Positions 1 to 7,992 of a DNA stretch of 64,000 nucleotides are shown one piece after another; within the stretch, counting starts at the first letter, position 1; each line of letters begins with the position of its first letter. The notes under the pieces are model-generated. The model saw nothing but the letters and a program-made list of their open reading frames with translations, searched no databases and was not told the origin of the DNA. This stretch comes from Peterkaempfera sp044755465 (GTDB lineage: Bacteria > Actinomycetota > Actinomycetes > Streptomycetales > Streptomycetaceae). A program made the position numbers and the translations under genes. The stretch spans positions 1,116,001 to 1,180,000 of the forward strand of contig NZ_JBIVRB010000001.1 in the NCBI RefSeq assembly GCF_044755465.1, in the 5' to 3' direction.

Positions 1-642
1 AAGCAGTCCTGGCTGGGCTTCGTCGACTCCGGCCTGCCGGAGGGCGACCCGCTGCCGCCGCTCCCGGAGGGCTGCTTCGGCCTCCAGGAGGTCGAGAAGG
101 CCGCCGAGCCCCTGGTCCGGCTGATCCGCGAGTTCCGTCCGCATGTGATCACCACCTACGACGAGAACGGCGGCTACCCGCACCCCGACCACATCATGAC
201 CCACAAGATCAGCATGCTGGCCTTCGAGGCCGCCGGGGACCCGGACGCCTACCCGGGGACCGGCGAGCCCTGGCAGCCGCTGAAGCTCTACTACAACCAC
301 GGCTTCCCGATGGGCCGCATCCGCGCCCTGCACGCCTATCTCACCGAGCACGGGCACGAGTCCCCGTACGGTGAGTGGATCGAGAACTGGGAGCAGAGCG
401 GCCGCATCGAGCGGGAGATCACCACCCAGGTCGAGTGCGCCGACTACTTCGAGGTCCGCGACCGCGCGCTGATCGCCCACGCCACCCAGATCGACCCGGA
501 CGGCCCGTGGTTCCGCGTCCCGCTGGAGGTCCAGCGGGCGGTCTGGCCGACCGAGGACTTCGAGCTGGCCCGCTCCCTGGTCGACACCACCCTGCCGGAG
601 GACGACCTGTTCGCGGGCGTCACCGCCGACGTACCCGTCTGA
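1..642 (+). CDS. mca: Mycothiol S-conjugate amidase (Mca), C-terminal part
   Basis: The reading frame is open from the first base, so the N-terminus, including the usual zinc-binding AHPDDE segment, lies outside the window; 213 residues are visible. The block TTYDENGGYPHPDH at about residues 51-64 is the second conserved histidine region of the LmbE-like mycothiol amidase/deacetylase family. Mca cleaves mycothiol-toxin conjugates in the cytosol, releasing a mercapturic acid and GlcN-Ins, so it serves actinobacterial thiol detoxification. The paralogue MshB is the main alternative; the long C-terminal half fits Mca better. The following small membrane-protein gene, 72 nt away on the same strand, may be cotranscribed. 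Confidence 0.88.
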   Translation, partial: KQSWLGFVDSGLPEGDPLPPLPEGCFGLQEVEKAAEPLVRLIREFRPHVITTYDENGGYPHPDHIMTHKISMLAFEAAGDPDAYPGTGEPWQPLKLYYNHGFPMGRIRALHAYLTEHGHESPYGEWIENWEQSGRIEREITTQVECADYFEVRDRALIAHATQIDPDGPWFRVPLEVQRAVWPTEDFELARSLVDTTLPEDDLFAGVTADVPV

Positions 643-714
643 CCCGGCCGGCCACCGGCAGCCAACCGTGACCCCGGTGGCCCGGCCGCAGCACGGCCGG
701 GCCACCATAGAGAG

Positions 715-939
715 GTGAGCACCCCCATGACCGACCCCGTCGCCCTCACCCACCTGACGACCCTGGCGTTCGACAAGGACAAGGTGACCCCCGGCCTGCT
801 GGGCTTCGTCGTCTTCGCCGTCCTCGGCGTCGCCACCTGGTTCCTGCTGAAGAGCATGAACCAGCAGTTCGGCAAGGTGAACTTCATCGAGGCCCCCGAA
901 ACCCCCGACACCCCCACCCAGGACACCCCCACCACCTGA
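715..939 (+). CDS. Small single-pass membrane protein
   Basis: A 74-residue protein of unknown function. One hydrophobic helix (about residues 27-46, around LLGFVVFAVLGVATWFLLK) is followed by a basic KSMNQQFGK stretch and an acidic, Pro/Thr-rich tail (EAPETPDTPTQDTPTT). This suggests a membrane anchor with a disordered cytosolic or outer tail. The GTG at 715 is preceded by GAGAG, which may be a ribosome-binding site. A CACCAT hexamer lies exactly 6 nt upstream, so leaderless initiation is also possible. An in-frame ATG at 727 is the alternative start. Its place directly after mca matches what I recall of other Streptomyces genomes, but no function follows from that. Confidence 0.75.
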   Translation: MSTPMTDPVALTHLTTLAFDKDKVTPGLLGFVVFAVLGVATWFLLKSMNQQFGKVNFIEAPETPDTPTQDTPTT

Positions 940-1111
940 CCCGCCCCACCTACCCCACGCCCCCCGGGCCCCCGGGCCAGGACAGGCCTATGCCGAACCA
1001 CCTCGCCTGCGCGGGGTTCCCGGCGCTGTTCAATGCCGAGGATGCGGTTGCCCACGTGGTGCCAGTGATCTCGGTGAGGCAGTCGCACCGCGCGGGGACC
1101 GCCCCCGAGAT

Positions 1112-1129
1112 GTATAGCGTTCGCTATAC
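1112..1129 (+). promoter_or_regulatory. Palindromic operator overlapping the -10 of the HigBA-type operon
   Basis: GTATAGCG-TT-CGCTATAC is a perfect 8-bp inverted repeat with a 2-nt centre. Its right arm overlaps TATACT (1125-1130), a good -10 hexamer that ends 6 nt before the GTG at 1137. The position suits autorepression by the XRE antitoxin encoded downstream, which is inferred from how HigA-type antitoxins work. Confidence 0.6.
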
Positions 1130-1136
1130 TCGCTCT

Positions 1137-1499
1137 GTGGACGGCGAGTGGGACATCTTCCTGGTGGACGAGGTGCGCGACTGGATCGACAACCTCGACG
1201 ACCAGGCGCACGCCCGGGTGGTGCAGGCGCTGGACGCACTCGCGGAGGGAGGCCCCGGGCTGGGCCGCCCGTTGGTGGACAGCATCCATGGCTCGTCGAT
1301 GGCCAACCTGAAGGAACTGCGCCCTGGCACAGTACGGATACTGTTCGCCTTCGACCCGTGGCGCTGCAGCATTCTGCTGGTGGCGGGAGACAAGGCCGGC
1401 CGGTGGAACGAGTGGTATCGGGAGGCTGTTCCGCTGGCTGAGCAGCGCTACGAGATCTACGTGAAGGAACGGGCCCAGGCAGAAGGAGGGCGATCGTGA
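1137..1499 (+). CDS. HigB/Gp49-family toxin (RelE superfamily)
   Basis: A 120-residue protein resembling the phage-derived Gp49-like/HigB mRNA interferases. It has an N-terminal helical segment with DEVRDWIDNLDDQAHARV, a central GLGRPLVDSIHGSSMANLKE block, then the beta-strand core ELRPGTVRILFAFDPWR and a C-terminal KAGRWNEWY helix. That order (G-RPL-D, LKELR, RILFA) is typical of the family. The frame is open upstream to 990, but I choose GTG 1137. A -10 hexamer TATACT lies 6 nt before it, inside a palindrome, and the family fold begins there, so a leaderless transcript is likely. The antitoxin start overlaps the stop codon (GTGA), giving toxin-first order as in classical higBA. Confidence 0.78.
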   Translation: MDGEWDIFLVDEVRDWIDNLDDQAHARVVQALDALAEGGPGLGRPLVDSIHGSSMANLKELRPGTVRILFAFDPWRCSILLVAGDKAGRWNEWYREAVPLAEQRYEIYVKERAQAEGGRS

Positions 1500-1813
1500 G
1501 CGGCTACACGCGCTGGCAGGACATCCGCGCCGAGCACGTTGCCCGCGCCGGCGGCGAGGAGGCCGTGCAGGCGGGCAAGGAAGAACTTCTCGCGGAGATG
1601 ACCGGGCGCCGTCTGGCGGAGCTGCGGCGAGCCCGAGGGCTGACCCAGCAGGAGGTGGCCGACCGCATGGGCGTCACCAAGGGGCGTGTGTCGCAGATCG
1701 AGCGGGGACACATCTCCGGCCAGGACGTCCTTGCTCGGTTTGCCACCGCGCTCGGGGGCCGTCTGCACCAGGCCATCTACTTCGACGACGGGAACATCGC
1801 GGCCATCGCTTGA
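1496..1813 (+). CDS. HigA-type XRE antitoxin
   Basis: A 105-residue partner of the preceding toxin, overlapping it by 4 nt (translational coupling). A helix-turn-helix lies at about residues 43-70 (ELRRARGLTQQEVADRM, then TKGRVSQIERG), a standard XRE/Cro fold. The N-terminal segment of about 40 residues may carry toxin contacts. The tail FDDGNIAAIA is short and probably a beta element. It should bind the 18-bp palindrome over the operon promoter and neutralise the toxin. The pair is followed by a convergent ParB-like gene, and the pocket from about 1.1 to 2.8 kb has lower GC and less biased codons than its neighbours, suggesting acquisition. Confidence 0.8.
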   Translation: MSGYTRWQDIRAEHVARAGGEEAVQAGKEELLAEMTGRRLAELRRARGLTQQEVADRMGVTKGRVSQIERGHISGQDVLARFATALGGRLHQAIYFDDGNIAAIA

Positions 1814-1879
1814 ACCGTGTGCTGGACTTTCCGCGCAGATCGCTGTGTCCGCTGCGGAAAGCCAGGCGTGCACACTCTG

Positions 1880-2776
1880 TCATCCTTCCTGTGCAACCGA
1901 GAGATCCCCGGGGAGCACCTGCACAGGCTTGGGCATCTTTTCTCCGCGCTGGAAACGGAGCTGCTTGACCGGCTTCTGGAGTACCCAGGCGTTCCATGCC
2001 TTGAGGTAGAGGCCCAGTTGTCCACGGGAATCACTGCGGCGACGGCCGCTGGTACCTGTACCCAGTGAAATCAGGGCATTTCGAAGGGCGAGTCGGGGAT
2101 CTCCTGGGGAGAGGTCAGCGCCCGTGGTCACGCCCTGCACCCATGACCTCTGATCCACGCCCGGTGATGCTTCCGAAGTGGTGTAGTAACCGACTGCTGC
2201 GGCTGTAGGGATGATGAGTCTCTCCCTGCTCATGAGCCGCGCGGTTCCACAGGCTTCCGTCACCTTCTCCCGATTCGCCTCCAGGAAGGTGAGCACCTGG
2301 GCGTTGGTGAGCCGAGAGGAATGCCCCTTCCATTCCGCATCGGGCATGGTCTTGAAGAGGTGAATGTGGCGGATGGTCGCAGCCACTAGGGACGAGTCAT
2401 ACTCGCCCTGCATCGCAAGAACCGTCGATGCCGTGCGGGAGCGTCCGGTATCCATCACCGAGAACGTCTCGACAGGAACGTTCTCAAATACGAGTACCGG
2501 AACGATTTGACCGGACTGGCGGATGGCGTCCAGGCGATGCTGTCCGTCCAGCAGGCGACTGTCTGCACAGGAGCCTGCAAAGGCGATCCCTTGATGGCTG
2601 ACGATCCACTCTCCCCTTTGGATCGCCTCCCGGAGAAGCGTGACTCTACCCCTGTCGATGGGGCGATTCGCATGATTGCGAGTCAGCATCTCGGCGGCGA
2701 CGCCTGGCGAGATATCCATGATGCGTGACGTGAGTGACATTCGTCGGACTGACGTCGCCTGCTGGGTTTCGGCCAT
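1880..2776 (-). CDS. ParB/sulfiredoxin-like domain protein of phage or plasmid type
   Basis: A 298-residue protein with an N-terminal ParB-like fold. The region RPIDRGRVTLLREAIQRGEW (about residues 38-57) is followed by SRLLDGQHRLDAI (about 73-85), the family's conserved G-H-R loop, and by a VLVFENVP strand with SVMDTGRSRTAS after it. The rest is helical and unrecognised. Genes of this kind occur mainly in actinophages and integrated elements. The role is unknown; DNA modification, nucleotide handling and plasmid functions are all possible. Codon use and GC are clearly below the surrounding core. A 17-bp palindrome sits about 85 bp upstream. On this strand AATACT lies about 7 nt before the ATG, so the transcript may be leaderless. 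Confidence 0.6.
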   Translation of the reverse strand: MAETQQATSVRRMSLTSRIMDISPGVAAEMLTRNHANRPIDRGRVTLLREAIQRGEWIVSHQGIAFAGSCADSRLLDGQHRLDAIRQSGQIVPVLVFENVPVETFSVMDTGRSRTASTVLAMQGEYDSSLVAATIRHIHLFKTMPDAEWKGHSSRLTNAQVLTFLEANREKVTEACGTARLMSRERLIIPTAAAVGYYTTSEASPGVDQRSWVQGVTTGADLSPGDPRLALRNALISLGTGTSGRRRSDSRGQLGLYLKAWNAWVLQKPVKQLRFQRGEKMPKPVQVLPGDLSVAQEG

Positions 2777-2851
2777 GCCGCTCAGTATTGCTCAGGTATC
2801 AGCGTTATCGCTTCCCGCTATCGAATCTCGTTGGAAATGATCAGTTCGGTC

Positions 2852-2868
2852 ATTCAGGTGACCTGAAT
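2852..2868. promoter_or_regulatory. Perfect 8-1-8 palindrome upstream of the ParB-like gene
   Basis: ATTCAGGT-G-ACCTGAAT lies in the AT-richer gap between the divergent ParB-like (minus) and DUF255 (plus) genes, about 76 nt upstream of the former's ATG. The form fits a dimeric repressor site; the regulator is unknown. The flanking gap 2777-3074 holds no other recognised element. Confidence 0.4.
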
Positions 2869-3074
2869 CCCTATAGTTGACGACTGATAGTGACCACCTG
2901 GGCCCATGCTGGCTCGGCCCCGCTATTTCGCCAGGCCACCTGCTGATCGCGTGCCCGTGATGTCGTATTCGCCGGTTTCTGGGGGCGGTGTCGGGTAGCG
3001 GCGGCTCATGTGGGGGAGGGAGAAAGGCGCGTCGTCCGCCTGGCCGGGTCGCCGTCGTGTGGGACAGTGGAAGC

Positions 3075-5132
3075 ATGAATCGCCTGGTCGACTCCCAGTC
3101 GCCCTACCTCCGGCAGCACGCCGCCAATCCGGTGGACTGGTGGCCCTGGGGGGAGGAGGCGATGGCGGAGGCCCGGCGGCGGGATGTCCCGGTGCTGCTC
3201 AGCGTCGGGTATGCGGCGTGTCACTGGTGTCATGTGATGGCTCACGAGTCGTTCGAGGACGAGGCGCTGGCCGGGTATCTCAATGAGCACTTCGTGGCCG
3301 TGAAGGTGGACCGCGAGGAGCGGCCTGATGTCGATGCCGTCTATATGGAGGCGGTACAGGCGGCCACGGGGCAGGGTGGTTGGCCGATGACCGTCTTCCT
3401 GACGGCGGACGGTGAGCCGTTCTACTTCGGTACCTACTTCCCGCCCACGCCCCGGCACGGCATGCCCTCCTTCCGCCAGGTGCTCACCGGGGTCCACGAC
3501 GCCTGGCAGGAGCGCCGCCCCGAGGTCACCGAGGTCGCCGGGCGGATCGCCGCCGACCTGGCCGGGCGGCCCTCGCTGGGAGCCCCGGCGCGCGGCGGGG
3601 CGCCCGACCGCGCCGCCCCCGCCGAGGCCGAGCTGCACCAGGCGCTCCAGGGCCTGGCCCGGGACTTCGACCAGCAGCACGGCGGCTTCGGCGGCGCGCC
3701 GAAGTTCCCGCCGTCCATGACGCTGGAGTTCCTGCTCCGCCACCACGCCCGCACCGGCTCCGACCTCGCCCTGCGGATGGCCGAGCGCACCTGCGACGCG
3801 ATGGCCCGCGGCGGCATCCACGACCAGCTGGCCGGCGGCTTCGCCCGGTACTCGGTGGACGCCGAGTGGCGGGTGCCGCACTTCGAGAAGATGCTGTCCG
3901 ACAACGCGCTGCTGCTCCGGGTCTATCTGCACCTGTGGCGGGCCACCGGCTCCCAGCAGGCCCACCGGGTGGCGCTGGACACGGCGGCCTTCCTGCTCGG
4001 CGAGCTGCGCACCCCGGAGGGCGGCTTCGCCTCCGCGCTGGACGCCGACAGCCCCGACCCGGAGACCGGGAAGCCCACCGAGGGCGCCTACTACGTGTGG
4101 ACCCCCGAGCAGCTGACCGCCGTCCTGGGCACCGAGGACGGCCACCGCGCCGCCCGGCTGCTCGCGGTCACCGAGCGCGGCACCTTCGAGGGCGGCGCCT
4201 CCGTCCTCACCCTGGCCGAGGACCCGGCCGACCTGCCCTGGTACGAGTCGGTACGGGCCCGGCTGCTGGCCGCCCGGGGCCGCCGCACCCGCCCCGCCCG
4301 CGACGACAAGGTGGTCGCCGCGTGGAACGGCCTGGCCATCGCCGCGCTGGCCGAGACCGGCGCCCTGCTGGAGCAGCCGGAGCTGGTCGAGGCCGCCCTG
4401 GCCGCCGCCGACCTGCTGCTCGCCGTCCACCTCACCCCCGACGGCCGGCTGCTGCGCACCTCCCGCGACGGCCGCCCCGGCGCCAACGCCGGAGTGCTGG
4501 AGGACTACGCCGACGTGGCGGAGGGCTTCCTCGCCCTGTACGCGGTCACCGGCGGCAGCGAGTGGCTGGAGCTGGCCGGCGGCCTGCTGGACACCGTGCT
4601 GCTGCACTTCGCGGACCCGGCGGGCGGCGGCGCCCTGTACGACACCGCCGACGACGCCGAGCGGCTGATCCGCCGCCCGCAGGACCCCACCGACAACGCC
4701 ACCCCCTCCGGTTGGACGGCCGCTGCGGCGGCGCTGCTCGGTTACGCGGCGTACACCGGCTCCGAGCGGCACCGCGCCGCCGCCGAGCGGGCGCTGGGCA
4801 TCGTCGGGGCGCTGGCCACCCGCGCCCCGCGCTTCATCGGCTGGGGGCTGGCCGCCGCCGAAGCGTGTCTGGACGGGCCGCGCGAGGTCGCCGTGGTCGG
4901 CCCGGCCGACGACCCCGCCACCGAGGCGCTGCACCGTACCGCGCTGCTGGGCACCGCACCGGGCGCGGTGGTGGCGGTGGGGGCGCCGGGCAGTGCCGAG
5001 GTGCCGCTGCTGCGGGACCGGCCGCTGCTGGGTGGCCGTCCGGCGGCGTACGTCTGCCGCCGCTTCACCTGCCAGGCGCCGACCGACGACGTGGCGGAGC
5101 TGGCGGTGGCGGTGGGGGCGCACGTGCAGTGA
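3075..5132 (+). CDS. DUF255 thioredoxin-domain protein (YyaL/SPATA20 family)
   Basis: A 685-residue member of the DUF255 family: an N-terminal thioredoxin-like domain (about residues 1-165) fused to a large helical-barrel domain resembling N-acylglucosamine epimerase/glycosidase folds. The diagnostic block SQSPYLRQHAANPVDWWPWG opens the protein. The motif ACHWCHVM (about residues 48-55) replaces the CxxC active site, and KVDREERPDVD follows. The biochemical role of the family is unsettled; redox or sugar-linked functions have been proposed. I start at ATG 3075, because GACAGT ends 6 nt before it with no ribosome-binding site, a leaderless arrangement. The upstream in-frame extension to 2988 is low-complexity. 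It is convergent with the tetR gene, 9 nt away. Confidence 0.85.
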   Translation: MNRLVDSQSPYLRQHAANPVDWWPWGEEAMAEARRRDVPVLLSVGYAACHWCHVMAHESFEDEALAGYLNEHFVAVKVDREERPDVDAVYMEAVQAATGQGGWPMTVFLTADGEPFYFGTYFPPTPRHGMPSFRQVLTGVHDAWQERRPEVTEVAGRIAADLAGRPSLGAPARGGAPDRAAPAEAELHQALQGLARDFDQQHGGFGGAPKFPPSMTLEFLLRHHARTGSDLALRMAERTCDAMARGGIHDQLAGGFARYSVDAEWRVPHFEKMLSDNALLLRVYLHLWRATGSQQAHRVALDTAAFLLGELRTPEGGFASALDADSPDPETGKPTEGAYYVWTPEQLTAVLGTEDGHRAARLLAVTERGTFEGGASVLTLAEDPADLPWYESVRARLLAARGRRTRPARDDKVVAAWNGLAIAALAETGALLEQPELVEAALAAADLLLAVHLTPDGRLLRTSRDGRPGANAGVLEDYADVAEGFLALYAVTGGSEWLELAGGLLDTVLLHFADPAGGGALYDTADDAERLIRRPQDPTDNATPSGWTAAAAALLGYAAYTGSERHRAAAERALGIVGALATRAPRFIGWGLAAAEACLDGPREVAVVGPADDPATEALHRTALLGTAPGAVVAVGAPGSAEVPLLRDRPLLGGRPAAYVCRRFTCQAPTDDVAELAVAVGAHVQ

Positions 5133-5141
5133 GAGGCGCCC

Positions 5142-5825
5142 TCAGATGTCCAGGCCGTGCTCCAGGGTGTCGAGGGCGCGGCTCATCAGGTCGACCAGGT
5201 GGTCCCGGCCGCCGGTGTCGGCCCAGTACAGGATGACCTCGGTGACGGCGGCCATCAGGCCGGCGGCGGCGACGCGCATCTCCAGGGTCGGCTCCCCGCC
5301 GGACCGGTCGGTGAGCGCGCCGAGGATCAGATCGCGGGACTGGGTCGTCTGCACGGCCAACCGGGCGCGCAGTCCGGGCACCTCGTTGACCAGCCGCATC
5401 CGGGCCAGCAGCTCGTCGTGGTCGCTCTCGTACACCTCCGCCAGCAGGACGAGCAGCACCTTGCGGGCGGTGGTCATGAACGGCTCGTCGGCGGGGCGGC
5501 TCCGCAACGCGGCCAGGATCGCCGGGTCGTACTCGTCGGTGAGGACCAGGTCCTCCTTGGTGGCGAAGTAGCGGAAGAAGGTGGACGGCGAGACCTCGGC
5601 GGCGGCCGCGATCTGGTCGACGGTGGTGGCGTCGTAGCCCTGCTCACCGAAGAGTCGGTACGCCTCGCGGCGCAGCCCCTGCCGGGTCTTCAGCTTTTTG
5701 CGCTCGCGCAGCGACAGCGGCGCCTCGATGATCTGCTGCACCTTCCGGGGGCCGCCGCCGGGACCGGTGGCGGGCCCGGCGGCGGCGAGGGTGCGAGCAG
5801 CGGGGGTCGGCTGTGCGGAGGTCAT
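5142..5825 (-). CDS. TetR-family repressor of the adjacent exporter
   Basis: A 227-residue TetR/AcrR protein. The DNA-binding domain is at about residues 40-95: REAYRLFGEQGYDATTVDQI, then AAAAEVSPSTFFRYFATKE, a textbook TetR helix-turn-helix. The C-terminal helical domain is the variable ligand pocket. The ATG overlaps the stop codon of the upstream MFS gene (ATGA), so the two form one operon with the transporter first. That suggests a self-regulated efflux unit whose substrate binds this repressor. The first 35 residues are Ala/Pro/Gly-rich and probably disordered; a later start is possible but would lose the overlap. Confidence 0.88.
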   Translation of the reverse strand: MTSAQPTPAARTLAAAGPATGPGGGPRKVQQIIEAPLSLRERKKLKTRQGLRREAYRLFGEQGYDATTVDQIAAAAEVSPSTFFRYFATKEDLVLTDEYDPAILAALRSRPADEPFMTTARKVLLVLLAEVYESDHDELLARMRLVNEVPGLRARLAVQTTQSRDLILGALTDRSGGEPTLEMRVAAAGLMAAVTEVILYWADTGGRDHLVDLMSRALDTLEHGLDI

Positions 5826-7411
5826 ACAGACGATTCTCCGCGATCACCGCCCATGGCTGCCAGGGGCGCGGCCTCAGGTCCCCCCGGGGCGGGCGTGACC
5901 GGCGCGGCGGCGGCGCGCCCCGGCATCCGGGCGCCGACCAGTACGGCGGAGACCACCGCGACCACCCCGGCGACCAGGAGTACCCGGTCCATGGCGTGGA
6001 CGTACGCGGCGTGCGCGGAGGCGGTCAGCGCCAGGTCGTGCAGCTGCTGCGCGACCGCGTCGGCGGCGGCCACGGAGTCCCGGGCGGTACGGGCCGCGGC
6101 GGCGGGCAGGCCGGTGGTGTCCAGCCGCGCGGTGTACGCCCCGGCCAGCAGGCTGCCGAAGGCGGCGACCCCGATCGCGCCGCCGACCTGCCGCAGCGTC
6201 TGGAGCAGCCCGGAGCCGACCCCGGCCCGCTCCGGGGTGAGGGTGGCCAGCGCGGCGCCCATGGCCGGGATGATGGACAGCCCCATGCCGAGGCCGAGCA
6301 GCGGCAGCCAGCAGGCGGCGAAGCCGTAGCCGTCGCCGGTCCCGGTACGGCTGCCGAGCAGCAGCGCGGCCGCCACCAGGGCCAGCCCGGCGGTGATCAG
6401 GGTCCGGGCGCCGAGCCGGACCAGCAGCCGGTCGGTGATCCGGGAGGCCACCAGCAGGCCGCCCATCATGGGCATCAGCCGCAGCCCGGTGCCGAAGGCG
6501 TCGGTGCCCAGCACGGCCTGGAAGTACAGCGGCAGGACGAAGAAGCCGCCGAAGACCATCACCGAGACCAGCGTCGCGGCCAGCGCCGACCAGCGGTAGC
6601 CACGGTCGCGCAGCAGTGAGAGGTCGAGCATCGGCCGCCGCTGCCGCAGGCTGCGCAGCACCAGCACGGTGAGCCCGGCGACCGCCGCGCCGAGGGTGGC
6701 GACCACCAGGCCGTCGCTCCAGCCCCGGGTGGGGCCCTCGATGATGCCGTAGGTGAGGCTGCCCAGGCCGCCGGCGGCGAGCACCGTGGCGACCAGGTCG
6801 ATCCGGGGGGCGGCGGGGTCGCGGGACTCCGGGATGAGCAGGACGCAGGCGATGATGCCGATGGCCACCAGCGGCAGGTTCACCAGGAAGACCGAGCCCC
6901 ACCAGAAGTGGTTCAGCAGCAGCCCGCCGACCAGCGGGCCGAGCGGCATACCGGCCGCGAGCGCCGAGGCGAGGGCCCCGATGGCGCGGCCCTGCTCCTT
7001 GACGGGGAAGAGGCCGGGTACCACCGCCATCGACAGCGGCATGATCAGTGCGCCGCCGACCCCCATCACGGCGCGGGCGGCGATCACGGTGCCGGGGGAG
7101 TCGGCGAGCATGCCGAGCAGCGAGGCGGTGCCGAAGAGCGCCAGGCCCACCGTGAGCATCCGGCGGCGCCCGAACCGGTCGCCGAGCAGCCCGGCCGGGA
7201 GCATCGCGGCGGCGAAGACGACGGTGTACGAGTCGATGATCCACTGCTGCTGGCTGGTGCTGGCGTGCAGTTCGGTCGCCATGGTCGGCAGGGCGACGTT
7301 GAGGATCGTCAGGTCGAAGCTGATCACCAGGACGGAGAGCACCACGGCGGTCAGCGCCCACCAGCGGCGCGGGTCCGGGGGCGTGTTCGGGGGCGTGGGA
7401 GCGGTCGGCAT
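5822..7411 (-). CDS. DHA2-family (EmrB/QacA-type) MFS drug exporter
   Basis: A 529-residue integral membrane protein with about 14 hydrophobic helices, the DHA2 topology. The N-terminal WWALTAVVLSVLVISFDLTI helix, the motif-C-like DLTILNVALPTM and the motif-A loop GDRFGRRRML are visible. The family exports drugs and other hydrophobic compounds using the proton gradient. I start at ATG 7411, which has GAAGGG about 7 nt upstream; the frame is open to 7909 but that extension lacks family character. It forms an operon with the downstream tetR gene (4-nt overlap). The substrate cannot be inferred from sequence. Confidence 0.88.
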   Translation of the reverse strand: MPTAPTPPNTPPDPRRWWALTAVVLSVLVISFDLTILNVALPTMATELHASTSQQQWIIDSYTVVFAAAMLPAGLLGDRFGRRRMLTVGLALFGTASLLGMLADSPGTVIAARAVMGVGGALIMPLSMAVVPGLFPVKEQGRAIGALASALAAGMPLGPLVGGLLLNHFWWGSVFLVNLPLVAIGIIACVLLIPESRDPAAPRIDLVATVLAAGGLGSLTYGIIEGPTRGWSDGLVVATLGAAVAGLTVLVLRSLRQRRPMLDLSLLRDRGYRWSALAATLVSVMVFGGFFVLPLYFQAVLGTDAFGTGLRLMPMMGGLLVASRITDRLLVRLGARTLITAGLALVAAALLLGSRTGTGDGYGFAACWLPLLGLGMGLSIIPAMGAALATLTPERAGVGSGLLQTLRQVGGAIGVAAFGSLLAGAYTARLDTTGLPAAAARTARDSVAAADAVAQQLHDLALTASAHAAYVHAMDRVLLVAGVVAVVSAVLVGARMPGRAAAAPVTPAPGGPEAAPLAAMGGDRGESSV

Positions 7412-7448
7412 GCTACTGCCCTTCGGTAGTGGGTACCTAATGAGAGTA

Positions 7449-7473
7449 GCTATCAAAAGATGGCTTCTGTCAA
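7449..7473 (-). promoter_or_regulatory. Likely promoter of the exporter-tetR operon
   Basis: On the minus strand TTGACA (7468-7473) is a consensus -35 box in an AT-richer stretch. TACTCT follows after about 19 nt as a possible -10. Between it and the ATG at 7411 is dyad-rich sequence including GGTACC and CTAC/GTAG repeats, a natural place for TetR binding. Confidence 0.4.
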
Positions 7474-7608
7474 TATGGGCGGGTGGTGCATGCCGAATTG
7501 TCGGATGGTTGACGTTCCGTTCGTCTGCTCGCAGCACAGTGCTGCCACCGTGGGTGCAGTGGGTGGTCCGGGCCGGTGACCGCCGGATGGAGCCGGGAGG
7601 GGGCGTCG

Positions 7609-7992
7609 ATGGGCGGGCGGATCGCTGGGAGTCTCGCCGTGGTCGTGGTGGCCGGGGTGGTGGTGGGCGCGTACCTGCTGGGCGGCCCGCCGCTGGTGCT
7701 GGCCGTCGCGGCGGTCGCCGCCGGCTGGGCGATGGCCCGCGCCGGGCGGCCCAGGACGCACGCGGCCCCGGCAGCGCGCGGAGCGGCTGCCGGGGCCGGC
7801 GGGTCGGGGGTGGCGGCGGAGCACTGCGAGCGCTGCCGCCGGGCACGGGCCGCGCTGCCACCCGGTGGGTCGGGGGCGGCCGGTGGGTCGGGGGCGGCCG
7901 GGGGAGCAAGGATGTCGGGGGCGCCCGGGGCGGGCGGCCTCAGCTGGTGGCCGAGTACGCCACGATCGACACCCCCACGTACTGGACGATGA
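7609..7992 (+). CDS. Putative small membrane protein, low-complexity tail
   Basis: A 127-residue frame with two adjacent hydrophobic segments (SLAVVVVAGVVVGAYLL and LVLAVAAVAAGWAMA, about residues 6-40). A basic stretch, an EHCERCRRAR patch and a Gly/Ala-rich tail follow. ATG 7609 has a good GGGAGGGGG upstream. The last 53 nt overlap the 3' end of the convergent trhA gene, and the tail contains repeated GGSGAAGGSG, so the true end may have been changed by repeat expansion. Function unknown; moderate confidence that it is a gene. Confidence 0.45.
   Translation: MGGRIAGSLAVVVVAGVVVGAYLLGGPPLVLAVAAVAAGWAMARAGRPRTHAAPAARGAAAGAGGSGVAAEHCERCRRARAALPPGGSGAAGGSGAAGGARMSGAPGAGGLSWWPSTPRSTPPRTGR

Noticed and set aside
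990..1136. The N-terminal extension of the HigB-type toxin frame
   Set aside because: It contains the operator palindrome and the -10 box, so it cannot be both promoter and coding; the GTG at 1137 fits better.
3006..5123. A 705-codon minus-strand frame
   Set aside because: Shadow of the DUF255 gene; its translation is low-complexity and lacks homology features.
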